Assembly: GCA_900551135.1 (NCBI GenBank)
Contig: URUX01000024.1
Location: forward strand, 1-19,847
Origin: an uncultured Clostridium sp.
Lineage (GTDB): Bacteria > Bacillota > Clostridia > Lachnospirales > Lachnospiraceae
Reading direction: 5' to 3'
DNA: 19,847 nucleotides
Below, in pieces: positions 7,730-14,764 of the stretch. Each line of letters starts with the position of its first letter. Position 1 is the stretch's first letter. Made by a program: the position numbers and the translations under genes. The notes below the pieces were generated by a model that was given only the letters and a program-made list of their open reading frames with translations, did no database searches and was not told the origin of the DNA.

Positions 7730-8008
7730 TTAGTTTTCATCGCCCTTGCTGCACATCTGAAGCCGATGCTGATATTTCTCTTTTGTGGCCAGACCGCCGC
7801 GGATGTGTCGTTCGGATTTGTTAATATCCAATACCTTTCGGGCCTGCTCTGCCAGGAATGGGTTGATGGAACTAAGTCTTTCTGTACAATCCTTATGAAC
7901 TGTCGACTTGCTGATTCCGAATTTTTTCGCCGTTTGTCTCACGGTAGCATTATGGTCTATAATGTAATTGGCGATGGCTACCGCTCGCTCTTCAATATAA
8001 TCTTTCAA
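7730..8008 (-). CDS. spoIIID: Sporulation transcription factor SpoIIID
   Basis: A 92-residue protein, close to the 93 residues of Bacillus SpoIIID and matching its pattern along the whole length: DYIEER at the start, the helix-turn-helix TVRQTAKKFGISKSTVHKD (about 22-40), TERLSSINPFLA, and a basic KSERHIRGGLATKEKY tail. SpoIIID is a mother-cell DNA-binding protein that activates and represses many sigma-E genes and helps switch on sigK. The start is TTG at 8008 (TTG-AAA-GAT-TAT), preceded by AGAGGA at 7 nt. That ribosome site lies inside an 18-bp stem-loop. The neighbouring 3' side is occupied by an insertion sequence 66 bp after the stop; only a weak AAAGC/GCTTT hairpin precedes it. Confidence 0.95.
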   Translation of the reverse strand: MKDYIEERAVAIANYIIDHNATVRQTAKKFGISKSTVHKDCTERLSSINPFLAEQARKVLDINKSERHIRGGLATKEKYQHRLQMCSKGDEN

Positions 8009-8010
8009 GA

Positions 8011-8055
8011 GAAATCCTCTGCTTACATCTTTTTACAATGTATGCAGAGGATTTC
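8011..8055 (-). promoter_or_regulatory. spoIIID leader: sigma-E -10 box inside a stem-loop that holds the ribosome site
   Basis: Arms 8055-8038 and 8028-8011 pair over 18 bp with one mismatch (12 perfect bp: GAAATCCTCTGC). On the minus strand the first arm ends in CATACATT (8044-8037), a full match to the sigma-E -10 consensus CATACAHT. The expected transcription start then falls about 8031-8029, in the loop. The second arm contains AGAGGA, the spoIIID ribosome site. The -35 is weak (ACTAATT, 13 bp upstream). The same hairpin follows the ligase stop by 5 nt and may also act as a poor terminator for that operon. Confidence 0.65.
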
Positions 8056-8059
8056 TGAA

Positions 8060-9568
8060 TTAGTATCTCTTGATTTTTTTTGAAGGAGTTTTCTCAAACT
8101 CGGTTTCACGCACTTTCAGTTTATAGACCTTTTTATATGCGGGTGCATTCTGATTGTAAGCGTCAATGATTTCCTGAAGCAAAGCAGGAATGTCTGTAAG
8201 TTCCTTTTTCTTCGCATATTCATAATCCGGGAAAATTTCAGCTTCGATGACCCCTTCGTTTTCACGAACCAGGATTTCCTGAATCAGCCGATGTTCTCCG
8301 ATTTTGTTTTCCAGTTCTTCTGGAGAAACGTTTTCGCCATTTTTTGTGATGATCAGGTTTTTCTTTCTTCCGGTCAGATGTACGAAGCCATCTGAATCCA
8401 CATATCCCAGATCACCGGTACGCAGCCATCCATCCTCGGTCAGAGTCTGAGCAGTTTCTTCCGGCATTTTATAATAACCCATCATAACGCTGCTGCCGCG
8501 AACCCAGAGTTCTTCGTCTACGGTCTTTGCTTCGCAGTTAGGAACTAGCTGGCCTACAGCTTCTTTACGGATATTCCAGCTAACGGTGGTACTGATAACA
8601 GGTGCACATTCGGTCATGCCGTAGCCCTGCAGGATGGTAATTCCATAGCGTGCGAACAGATCGATATAAGCAGGATTTAAATATGCGCCGCCGCTGCAGA
8701 TGGTATGGAACTGCTCTCCGAAAACTTCCTTTTTTACCACTTCTGCCGGAAGTCCGGCAGCATCCTCCAGTTTTTTTGCCATGGTTTCAATCATTAATGG
8801 AACCATCAGAATCATGTTAGGCTGGAACAGCTTGATGTTTTTGGAAACCCGCAGAAGGGAATCATTAATACAGATAACACTTCCCAGGGAAATTCCCTTT
8901 AAAATGTCCATGGTCAGGCAGTATGCGTGGTGGATCGGAAGAACGGACAGGATAACAGTTCGTTTTGGGATGTTCATGTCCAGACAGGTGGCATTTTCAG
9001 CCAGATTCCTGTGAGTCAGCATAACGCCCTTGCTTTTGCCGGTTGTTCCAGATGTAAACATAATGGTACAAAGGTCATCTGGATTCGGCTCGTGACTGCC
9101 GGAGGCTGTGGATTGATTCATCAGCTGCCAGAAAGACAGGGAATGTTCATCGCTGGTTTCTTTTTGCATGGAAATCAGATATTTCAGCTTTGGACAGCGA
9201 TCTTTTACAATTGCAGCCACATCTGCGCGGATTTCATCTACTACGAAAACTGTTGCATCTGCCCGGTCAATCAGTTCACACATCTCTTCAGCAGGAAGAG
9301 AAACATCCAGAGGAACGGCTACGCCGGCATTGTTAACAGTTCCCAGATAGGCAGCCAGCCAAGGGTAGGAAGTCATACCGGTAATGGCTACATGGGCGCC
9401 CTGCTCTCCAAGTTCCTCCAGAACGCCGGAAAAACGTCTGCTGTCCTGATTTAACTCGGTGTATGATTTGGAGACGATTTCATTTTTGCCTACCTTATAT
9501 CGAATGGCAGTCTCATCACCAAATTCTTCTGCCGCCTGAATTAAAATTTCACGAATACTGCTTACCAT
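8060..9568 (-). CDS. AMP-forming acyl ligase (ANL superfamily, fatty-acyl-CoA/ACP ligase type)
   Basis: A 502-residue adenylate-forming enzyme with every core motif: P-loop TSGTTGKSKG (172-181), GYGMTE (315-320), TGDLG (384-388), the hinge GRKKNLIITKNGENV (400-414) and the C-terminal TPSKKIKR with the likely acylation lysine near 498. The ending resembles long-chain acyl-CoA ligases more than amino-acid-activating NRPS domains. It should adenylate a carboxylic acid and pass it to CoA or, more likely here, to the carrier protein encoded 14 nt upstream. GGGGAGAAAC precedes the ATG. It is the last gene of a five-gene minus-strand operon. The substrate cannot be read from the sequence. Confidence 0.9.
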   Translation of the reverse strand: MVSSIREILIQAAEEFGDETAIRYKVGKNEIVSKSYTELNQDSRRFSGVLEELGEQGAHVAITGMTSYPWLAAYLGTVNNAGVAVPLDVSLPAEEMCELIDRADATVFVVDEIRADVAAIVKDRCPKLKYLISMQKETSDEHSLSFWQLMNQSTASGSHEPNPDDLCTIMFTSGTTGKSKGVMLTHRNLAENATCLDMNIPKRTVILSVLPIHHAYCLTMDILKGISLGSVICINDSLLRVSKNIKLFQPNMILMVPLMIETMAKKLEDAAGLPAEVVKKEVFGEQFHTICSGGAYLNPAYIDLFARYGITILQGYGMTECAPVISTTVSWNIRKEAVGQLVPNCEAKTVDEELWVRGSSVMMGYYKMPEETAQTLTEDGWLRTGDLGYVDSDGFVHLTGRKKNLIITKNGENVSPEELENKIGEHRLIQEILVRENEGVIEAEIFPDYEYAKKKELTDIPALLQEIIDAYNQNAPAYKKVYKLKVRETEFEKTPSKKIKRY

Positions 9569-9582
9569 GTTTCTCCCCCTGT

Positions 9583-9810
9583 TTATTTCGATATTCTTTC
9601 CAGATATTCAGCCGCTTCTCCGACAGTGCGGATTCCGACCGCTTCCTGCTGGTCAATCTCAATGTCAAATTCGTCTTCCAGTTCGCCAAGCATACTCATA
9701 AAGTCAAAGGAGGTAAATCCCAGATCCTCCATAAATCTGGATTCGCCAGATACCTGTTCAGGCTCTACTTCCACATAGTTACAAATGATTTCCACCAGTT
9801 TTTCAAACAT
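9583..9810 (-). CDS. Acyl/peptidyl carrier protein
   Basis: A 75-residue four-helix carrier protein with the phosphopantetheine site in DLGFTSFDFM. Ser34 is the modified residue; TSF replaces the usual DSL. The acidic composition and size fit the ACP family. It lies between a condensation-domain gene (34 nt upstream) and an acyl ligase (14 nt downstream), so it is more likely a dedicated pathway carrier than the housekeeping fatty-acid ACP. AGGAG lies 7 nt before the ATG. A 4'-phosphopantetheinyl transferase is not in the window. Confidence 0.92.
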   Translation of the reverse strand: MFEKLVEIICNYVEVEPEQVSGESRFMEDLGFTSFDFMSMLGELEDEFDIEIDQQEAVGIRTVGEAAEYLERISK

Positions 9811-9844
9811 ATCGGTTCTCCTTTTCTTGTTATACCAAAAACAT

Positions 9845-11248
9845 TTAAATCAGATTGATAATATCCCCAATTGGAAGGTTGGGATTTTCTGTTCCCTTAA
9901 ACATAATTTTGCAGAGATAATAGTACAGATATTCCAGTTTTTCTCTGGAGACAGCCTTTACCTGATGCTCAAAATTAAAGTCCAGCCCGTTATCTTCCGG
10001 ACGGTGCATAACCGTAAGATACATAGCCTGTGTGGTGGCTCCGTTGGGATACCACTTTGTTTTATATTGAATATCGCCAAGCTGTTCCAGTCCTTTTTCA
10101 CGCAATGTCATGGGCTGATAGGTCAGCGCCATGGGCTCATAGACATGTCCGGGAGCAGTCTTGTACAGAGCCGCTCTTTGAGCAAAATAGGATACCGGAT
10201 TATAATCAGCATGGCGGAACAATTCATTTTGCTGGTCACGAATCTGATAAATTCCCTCCAAAAAGGTTTTTTCTTTAGAAATAATGGTGCGGAATGGGAA
10301 AGAATGGATTCTGGTTCCGCCGGATTTCTTTTCTTTCAGCGTTGCCCGTCTGGCAATAGCAGTATTAATAGAAACGTCATCATTGCCGTTTTCTTTCTGG
10401 AAATAAGTACGCAGCCCCATAATCAGCAGACATGCCAGGGAAATATGGTATGTTTCACAGAAATCCATCAGACGTTTTGTTGGTTCTTCTTCCAGATGGA
10501 AAATGTCCAGTTCGGAATCTACAGAATCAGAGACATCCACAACGGCACGCTGATTTGGATTGCCGGAACGTCTGCGGGTTTCGTCCAGAAGCCGTGTACC
10601 ATCAATGCCGTTAAAGATGGGTTCGGATTCTGCAATCAGATGTTTGAAAAATTCTTCATCCCGTTCTTTTGCCTTGCATCCCGCTTCATAAGCCAGATCT
10701 TTCTGAAGCTGTTCAATATAAGAAGCCATATCTTTGGGATACGCAACGCCTTCGTATTTCGTACTGCAGTAAAGCTCAATAATATCTTTCATAAAGCAGA
10801 TGAGGGACTGGGCATCCATAGTCATATGATCGGCCAGAAAATAAATTCCGTTATATCCATCCGGCATCTGAATCATTACAATGCGGTTCATTGGGGAGTC
10901 ATCACGTTTAAATGGAACGGCAGTCCATGCCCGCATGGTCTTTTCCGCTTCTTCGATGGTTCCCTTTGAAAAATCTACAAATTCAATGTCCCGTTCTTCT
11001 TTTGCTACTACATACTGGTAATACGTACCTTCTTTATCGTGAGCAAAGCGAAGGCGCATGGATTCGCAGCGTTCGTAAGCCTTATAAATGCATTCTTTCA
11101 GAAGGTCAAAATCCAGTTCTGTGCCAATGGTCAGGCTGGTACCGATATTGAGCACTTCTTTTTTGGGACAGAAGCTTTGGTAGTACAGATGAAATTTCTG
11201 CGCCACAGTCAATGGGTAAACCGGATATCCTTTTCTTTTTTTCATCAT
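9845..11248 (-). CDS. Stand-alone NRPS-like condensation domain protein
   Basis: A 467-residue protein with the fold markers of the condensation/PapA acyltransferase superfamily: YPLTVAQ near the start (core C1), ERCESMRLRF (about 59-68, the RHExLRTxF motif), and DHMTMDA (140-146) in place of HHxxxDG. The second, catalytic His (His141) and the structural Asp145 are kept; the first His and the Gly are replaced by Asp and Ala. Such enzymes join a carrier-bound acyl or aminoacyl group to an amine, alcohol or second thioester. ATG 11248 overlaps the hydrolase stop by 4 nt (ATGA), with GGAGG upstream. With the following ACP and ligase genes it makes a dissociated C, T, A set. An ester-forming PapA-like role is equally possible. 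Confidence 0.88.
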   Translation of the reverse strand: MMKKRKGYPVYPLTVAQKFHLYYQSFCPKKEVLNIGTSLTIGTELDFDLLKECIYKAYERCESMRLRFAHDKEGTYYQYVVAKEERDIEFVDFSKGTIEEAEKTMRAWTAVPFKRDDSPMNRIVMIQMPDGYNGIYFLADHMTMDAQSLICFMKDIIELYCSTKYEGVAYPKDMASYIEQLQKDLAYEAGCKAKERDEEFFKHLIAESEPIFNGIDGTRLLDETRRRSGNPNQRAVVDVSDSVDSELDIFHLEEEPTKRLMDFCETYHISLACLLIMGLRTYFQKENGNDDVSINTAIARRATLKEKKSGGTRIHSFPFRTIISKEKTFLEGIYQIRDQQNELFRHADYNPVSYFAQRAALYKTAPGHVYEPMALTYQPMTLREKGLEQLGDIQYKTKWYPNGATTQAMYLTVMHRPEDNGLDFNFEHQVKAVSREKLEYLYYYLCKIMFKGTENPNLPIGDIINLI

Positions 11249-12189
11249 TTGATGATACCTCCAATAAATGTATCCAAAGCCGTTTCATAGGCTTCCATAT
11301 CTTTATAGTAACTTTCCGCGTGCGAAGCACCTCTGATAATCAGCATGGTTTTCGGCGAAGCACAGTTTTCGAAGATTTTTTCACACATGCTGTAAGGAAC
11401 AAAATGATCGGCATCTCCATGAATCAGAAGGATGGGAAGTCTGGCGTTTCTTACTTCGCGGACAGCGTTGCATTCATCCAGACCGTATCCGGCTTTTTTC
11501 CGGTTGATAAAATCTGAGATTTGTATCATAGGAAAAGCAGGAAGGTGGTACATGGAGTGAAGAACATGGGTAAATACTTCTTTTGGGGAAGTAAAAGCAC
11601 AGTCTGAAATAATGCCTTTTACCTGTTGTGGAAGTTCCAGGCTGCTGGTCATAAGGACAGTAGAGCCTCCCATGGAAGTTCCATGAAGCAAAATTTGTAC
11701 GTCAGGTCCGCAGGTTTCGACTGCCCACTGAATCCATCCCAGTGCATCATAGCGATCCAGACATCCAAATCCAATGTAAGTCCCCTCGCTTTTTCCGTGT
11801 GCCCGGGCATCAGGAAGAAGCATTCCATAGCCGTTTTTCATATAATAGTCTGACAGACCAATGTAATCTTTCATGCCTTCACTGGTATACCCATGGAAAC
11901 AGAGTACAACCTTTTTGGGATTCGGACCTGGAAAATAAGATGCATGAAGTTTAAGTCCGTCTGTTGACTGGATGTATACCTCGCTGTGAGGCTGTGCCAG
12001 CATATATGCTTTTCGTTCCTGAATGACTGGCATATACTGGCTCCAGTCCGTTCCGGCCATTTTTACGGTCCGTTCCGTTTTTGCTTTGCCGCGTTTCATG
12101 GTTCTGCGGTAAAAATAGGCAGAACTTCCGGCTTCTGAAATGGCCAGAAGCGTCAGCAGAGCTGCTGCCTTTCCCATCCACTTTTTCAT
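11245..12189 (-). CDS. Membrane-anchored alpha/beta hydrolase
   Basis: A 314-residue serine hydrolase with an N-terminal hydrophobic anchor (about residues 8-27) and a linker before the catalytic domain. The domain shows oxyanion-side HG (99-100), nucleophile elbow GTSMGG with Ser172, acid Asp261 in HGDADHFVP, and His290 in GASHAESY. The layout resembles YqkD-type peptidase-S15/BAAT-like hydrolases, whose substrates are unknown. The start is taken as ATG 12189, with AGGAG 10 nt upstream; a TTG at 12222 has no ribosome site and lies inside the preceding gene. It overlaps the condensation gene by 4 nt, which ties it to that pathway, perhaps as a releasing or editing thioesterase or an esterase acting on the product (inference). 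Confidence 0.88.
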   Translation of the reverse strand: MKKWMGKAAALLTLLAISEAGSSAYFYRRTMKRGKAKTERTVKMAGTDWSQYMPVIQERKAYMLAQPHSEVYIQSTDGLKLHASYFPGPNPKKVVLCFHGYTSEGMKDYIGLSDYYMKNGYGMLLPDARAHGKSEGTYIGFGCLDRYDALGWIQWAVETCGPDVQILLHGTSMGGSTVLMTSSLELPQQVKGIISDCAFTSPKEVFTHVLHSMYHLPAFPMIQISDFINRKKAGYGLDECNAVREVRNARLPILLIHGDADHFVPYSMCEKIFENCASPKTMLIIRGASHAESYYKDMEAYETALDTFIGGIIK

Positions 12190-12205
12190 AAATATCCAAC
12201 TCCTG

Positions 12206-12535
12206 TCAGCGTTTTTTTTCAATAAGATCCTTCAGCTTCAGGGCTTTTTCGAAATTACCTTCTACTTTCATCTTCTGCATGGTAAATGCCAGCACCGGAT
12301 CCAGTTTGTTTTCTGCGATTTTCATGAAAACGTCGGCGGATGCGGTAAACATGGCATCTCTGTCATAGTATTCATAAGGTTCTACGTACAGTTTTCCCTC
12401 TTTTACTTCAACATAAAAAATACCTTCGGCTTCGCCCACAATGTTAAACTGGTAGGCAAGATGTTCATGAATATCGCTGACATCTGCTCCCATAAATTTT
12501 GATTTGATTTCTGCAAAAAATTCCGCGTATTTCAT
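12206..12535 (-). CDS. SCP2 sterol/lipid-binding domain protein
   Basis: A 109-residue protein that is almost entirely one SCP2-type domain: GIFYVEVKEGKLYVEPY (middle), TASADVFMKIAENKLDPVLAFTMQKMKVEGN (C-terminal half). This family binds lipids or other hydrophobic ligands and is often fused or adjacent to lipid enzymes. The start is ATG 12535, with AAGGAG upstream, rather than the frame's ATG at 12574, which lies in the operator region. It is the first gene of the operon, 16 nt before the hydrolase, directly behind the TetR-type operators. A carrier or binding role for the pathway's acyl intermediate is inference. Confidence 0.88.
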   Translation of the reverse strand: MKYAEFFAEIKSKFMGADVSDIHEHLAYQFNIVGEAEGIFYVEVKEGKLYVEPYEYYDRDAMFTASADVFMKIAENKLDPVLAFTMQKMKVEGNFEKALKLKDLIEKKR

Positions 12536-12555
12536 AAGAAACTCCTTCAAACATA

Positions 12556-12617
12556 TTTTTCGACTGTCGGTCAACTTGATTCTTATTTAATCTATCATTT
12601 TTTCGACTAGCGGTCAA
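12556..12617 (-). promoter_or_regulatory. Operon promoter with two TetR-type operator repeats
   Basis: Two direct copies of TTTTTCGACTnnCGGTCAA (12556-12574 and 12599-12617) lie 43 bp apart, about four helical turns. Each contains a GAC-N5-GTC quasi-palindrome. On the minus strand, TTGACC at 12617-12612 (inside copy 2) and TAGATT at 12594-12589 form a promoter with a 17-bp spacer. Copy 1 then falls just after the start site. A repressor bound to both would cover the promoter. The likely binder is the divergent TetR protein. Confidence 0.72.
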
Positions 12618-12676
12618 TATTTACTTTTTGATGAATTTTTTCTTTGAAAAAGTTTTTTTCTGTATACTTTTTCTAA

Positions 12677-12706
12677 TTGGAAGTTTGGGCCATTCTGTGT
12701 TATACT
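12677..12706 (+). promoter_or_regulatory. Promoter of the tetR-type gene
   Basis: TTGGAA (12677-12682), an 18-bp spacer and an extended -10 TGTTATACT (hexamer 12701-12706). It is about 54 nt before the ATG and 60 bp beyond the nearer operator repeat, so autoregulation would need looping or weak occlusion. Confidence 0.55.
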
Positions 12707-12759
12707 TATGAGCAATATTATGGATAAACGTTATTTTATGAAAGGAATATGGTTCTGAA

Positions 12760-13374
12760 ATGGCATCAACTGAAAAATACTCAAGAATATTAGACGCATT
12801 CCAGGAATTATTAGATAGAAAGAATGTTCAGACAATCTCTGTCAGCGAGATTGCACAGACAGCCGGCATAGGTAAGGGAAGTATTTACTATTATTTTCCG
12901 TCTAAGGATGCAATTTTGCAGGCGCTGGTGAAGCGGAATTATGAAAAACCGCTGGAAACAGCCAAACATCTGGCTACGAGAACAGATATTTCCCCATTTA
13001 CCCGTATGGCCATGATTTTTCAGGCCTGCAGAAATTCGAGAGAGGAATTTAAAAAGCAGGATACTCCGGCAAAGCTGGAAAATGATCAGGCAGATACCTT
13101 TCTTCATCATCAGTATTTAAAGCACCTGATTAGTGAATTAAAGCCTACGCTGACCCAGATTATTGAACAGGGAATAGAAAAAGGAGATATTCATTTTGAT
13201 CATCCTGCAGCTCTGGCAGAAATTGTGCTGATTGTATTAACGGTAAAACTGGACAATACCCTGGTGCCTTCTTCTTCGGAAGAAATCGCAGAAACGATCT
13301 GCGGATTAATTGCGCTGCTGGAAAAGGGAACCGGTAATCCGGCAGGTTCTTTAAATTTTTTAAATGCGTTATAA
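12760..13374 (+). CDS. TetR-family transcriptional regulator
   Basis: A 204-residue regulator. The N-terminal helix-turn-helix (ISVSEIAQTAGIGKGSIYYYF, split at residues 26-46) is the TetR hallmark, followed by a helical ligand domain with no recognisable family. It is transcribed divergently from the SCP2/hydrolase/condensation/ACP/ligase operon, across a 224-bp gap that holds two matching operator repeats, so it is most likely that operon's repressor. The inducer is unknown; an acyl or lipid-like ligand is a reasonable guess from the genes controlled. AAAGGA lies 13 nt upstream, a rather long spacing. Confidence 0.9.
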   Translation: MASTEKYSRILDAFQELLDRKNVQTISVSEIAQTAGIGKGSIYYYFPSKDAILQALVKRNYEKPLETAKHLATRTDISPFTRMAMIFQACRNSREEFKKQDTPAKLENDQADTFLHHQYLKHLISELKPTLTQIIEQGIEKGDIHFDHPAALAEIVLIVLTVKLDNTLVPSSSEEIAETICGLIALLEKGTGNPAGSLNFLNAL

Positions 13375-13393
13375 AACCAGAAAATCTGATTTT
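13373..13393 (+). terminator. Weak hairpin after the tetR-type gene
   Basis: AAAACCAGA (13373-13381), loop AAA, TCTGATTTT (13385-13393), one mismatch. It overlaps the stop codon and has only a short T-run. Confidence 0.35.
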
Positions 13394-13477
13394 GTATTTC
13401 TTTTGGGGTCTGTTTTGCATACCGCTGCATTCTCTGGAATAGAATGGTAATAATCAACTATTTTGGGAGGCAGGAAA

Positions 13478-13918
13478 ATGAAACAGACAGCAGGCAGCAA
13501 AATCATGGCAGTTATGGGGTTGTTTTTATGGGTTGCGGTGGTGCGCTTATTAAGCGGATGCAGCATTGCCGGAGTTGGAAATGACAATGCCGACAAAGTA
13601 AGGGATTTGGATTTTACCGTAATAGGCGACAAAGATGTGCCGGAAGAACTCTTAACTATGATCAACGAGAAGAAAAAAGACGCATTTAAACTGACATACA
13701 GCGATGACCAGGGGCTGTACATAGTAAATGGATACGGCATTCAGGAAAGCGGCGGATACAGCATTACCGTAGAGCAGTTATATCTTTCAGAAAATGCCAT
13801 TATTTTTGATACAGAACTAATAGGACCGGCAAAGGGAGAAGAGGCCGCAAAAGAGCCCTCCTGCCCCTATATTGTGGTGAAGACGGAATATTTAGAGGAG
13901 CCGGTGATTTTTCAGTAA
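13478..13918 (+). CDS. PrcB-domain lipoprotein
   Basis: A 146-residue putative lipoprotein: a hydrophobic N-terminus ending in LLSGC (Cys28 the lipidated residue), with an unusual Arg23 inside the hydrophobic stretch. The C-terminal half (GYGIQESGGYSITVEQL ... PSCPYIVVKTE) resembles the PrcB C-terminal domain found in secreted proteins of anaerobes and first named from a protease-complex subunit. Its function is unknown. ATG 13478 follows GGGAGGCAGGAAA, so an upstream TTG at 13463 was rejected. A possible -10 (TAGAAT, 13440-13445) lies upstream, but its -35 is uncertain. It is probably monocistronic, with a terminator 24 nt after the stop. Confidence 0.72.
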   Translation: MKQTAGSKIMAVMGLFLWVAVVRLLSGCSIAGVGNDNADKVRDLDFTVIGDKDVPEELLTMINEKKKDAFKLTYSDDQGLYIVNGYGIQESGGYSITVEQLYLSENAIIFDTELIGPAKGEEAAKEPSCPYIVVKTEYLEEPVIFQ

Positions 13919-13941
13919 GGAATCTGGCAATAAAATGAAAG

Positions 13942-13985
13942 AAAACGATGGTTGGGGTAAAAATAACCCGGACTGTCGTTTTTTT
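13942..13985 (+). terminator. Terminator of the lipoprotein gene
   Basis: Outer stem AAAACGA (13942-13948) / TCGTTTT (13976-13982) with an imperfect inner stem around GGGT...AACCC, followed by a T-run to 13985. Confidence 0.75.
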
Positions 13986-14028
13986 GTTCCAGTAACGAGA
14001 AAAAATCCTTTTTTTCATATCTGCCATA

Positions 14029-14037
14029 TGCTATAAT
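14029..14037 (+). promoter_or_regulatory. Extended -10 promoter of cysE
   Basis: TGCTATAAT, a perfect extended -10, 46 nt before the cysE ATG. The -35 region is only a T-run. No T-box or riboswitch-like leader is seen. Confidence 0.6.
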
Positions 14038-14083
14038 AAGGAATCCTATTTATTTAATATGATTTCTGAAAGGCAGGTTTAAT

Positions 14084-14764
14084 ATGATTTTAAAAGATAT
14101 ATGGTTAGATGTTAAGGCTGTTCAGGCCAGAGATCCGGCAGCCAGAAGCGCATTGGAAGTGCTGCTGCTGTATCAGGGCGTGCACGCTTTAATCTGGCAC
14201 AGATTTGCTCATTGGTTTTATAAGCATCACATGTTTTTCATTGCACGTCTGATTTCCCAGCTGGCAAGATTTTTCACCTTAATTGAGATTCATCCGGGAG
14301 CGCAGCTGGGGCATGGAATTTTAATTGACCATGGTGCAGGAGTAGTAATTGGAGAAACGACAGTTGTAGGAGACAATTGTACGATTTATCAGGGCGTTAC
14401 GTTGGGAGGCGTGGGATTAAATAAAGGAAAGCGCCATCCAACGCTGGGAAATAATGTGACAGTAGGAGCCGGAGCTAAGATTTTAGGCGCCTTTGAGGTA
14501 GGAGACAACTGCAGCATTGCAGCCAATGCAGTATTGCTGAAGCCATTGGAAAACAATGTGACGGCAGTAGGAATTCCGGCCCGTCCGGTAAAAAAAGACG
14601 GCATTCCCATCCCGAAGGAAAAGTTTGCGTCAGTAGAAAGCCTGGGACACAATGCCAGAAGAATTCAGGAACTGGAAGAACGGGTAAGGGAACTGGAGAC
14701 TCTGGTGGAAAAGCTGGCAGAAGAGAAAACAGAATCCGCACAAAGAGGAGAGTTACAGAAATGA
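14084..14764 (+). CDS. cysE: Serine O-acetyltransferase
   Basis: A 226-residue left-handed beta-helix acetyltransferase that makes O-acetylserine from serine and acetyl-CoA, the first step of cysteine synthesis. Visible are the helical N-domain (residues 1-65), the hexapeptide repeats with IDHGAGVVIGET (81-92, with the Asp-His pair), QGVTLGG (103-109) and His118 in KGKRHPT. The tail is a long charged helix (about 190-220, likely coiled coil), so the short C-terminus that docks into cysteine synthase in classical CysE is not evident. The last codons overlap the next gene's ATG by 4 nt. No cysK is in the window. Confidence 0.93.
   Translation: MILKDIWLDVKAVQARDPAARSALEVLLLYQGVHALIWHRFAHWFYKHHMFFIARLISQLARFFTLIEIHPGAQLGHGILIDHGAGVVIGETTVVGDNCTIYQGVTLGGVGLNKGKRHPTLGNNVTVGAGAKILGAFEVGDNCSIAANAVLLKPLENNVTAVGIPARPVKKDGIPIPKEKFASVESLGHNARRIQELEERVRELETLVEKLAEEKTESAQRGELQK

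Noticed and set aside
9785..10969. A 394-codon open frame on the plus strand opposite the condensation gene
   Set aside because: No ribosome site or family pattern; its composition is that of a shadow frame, while the minus strand has clear condensation motifs and a ribosome site.
12738..12758. A six-codon minicistron (ATG to TGA) ending 1 nt before the tetR-type ATG
   Set aside because: It has no ribosome site of its own and is too short to tell from chance.
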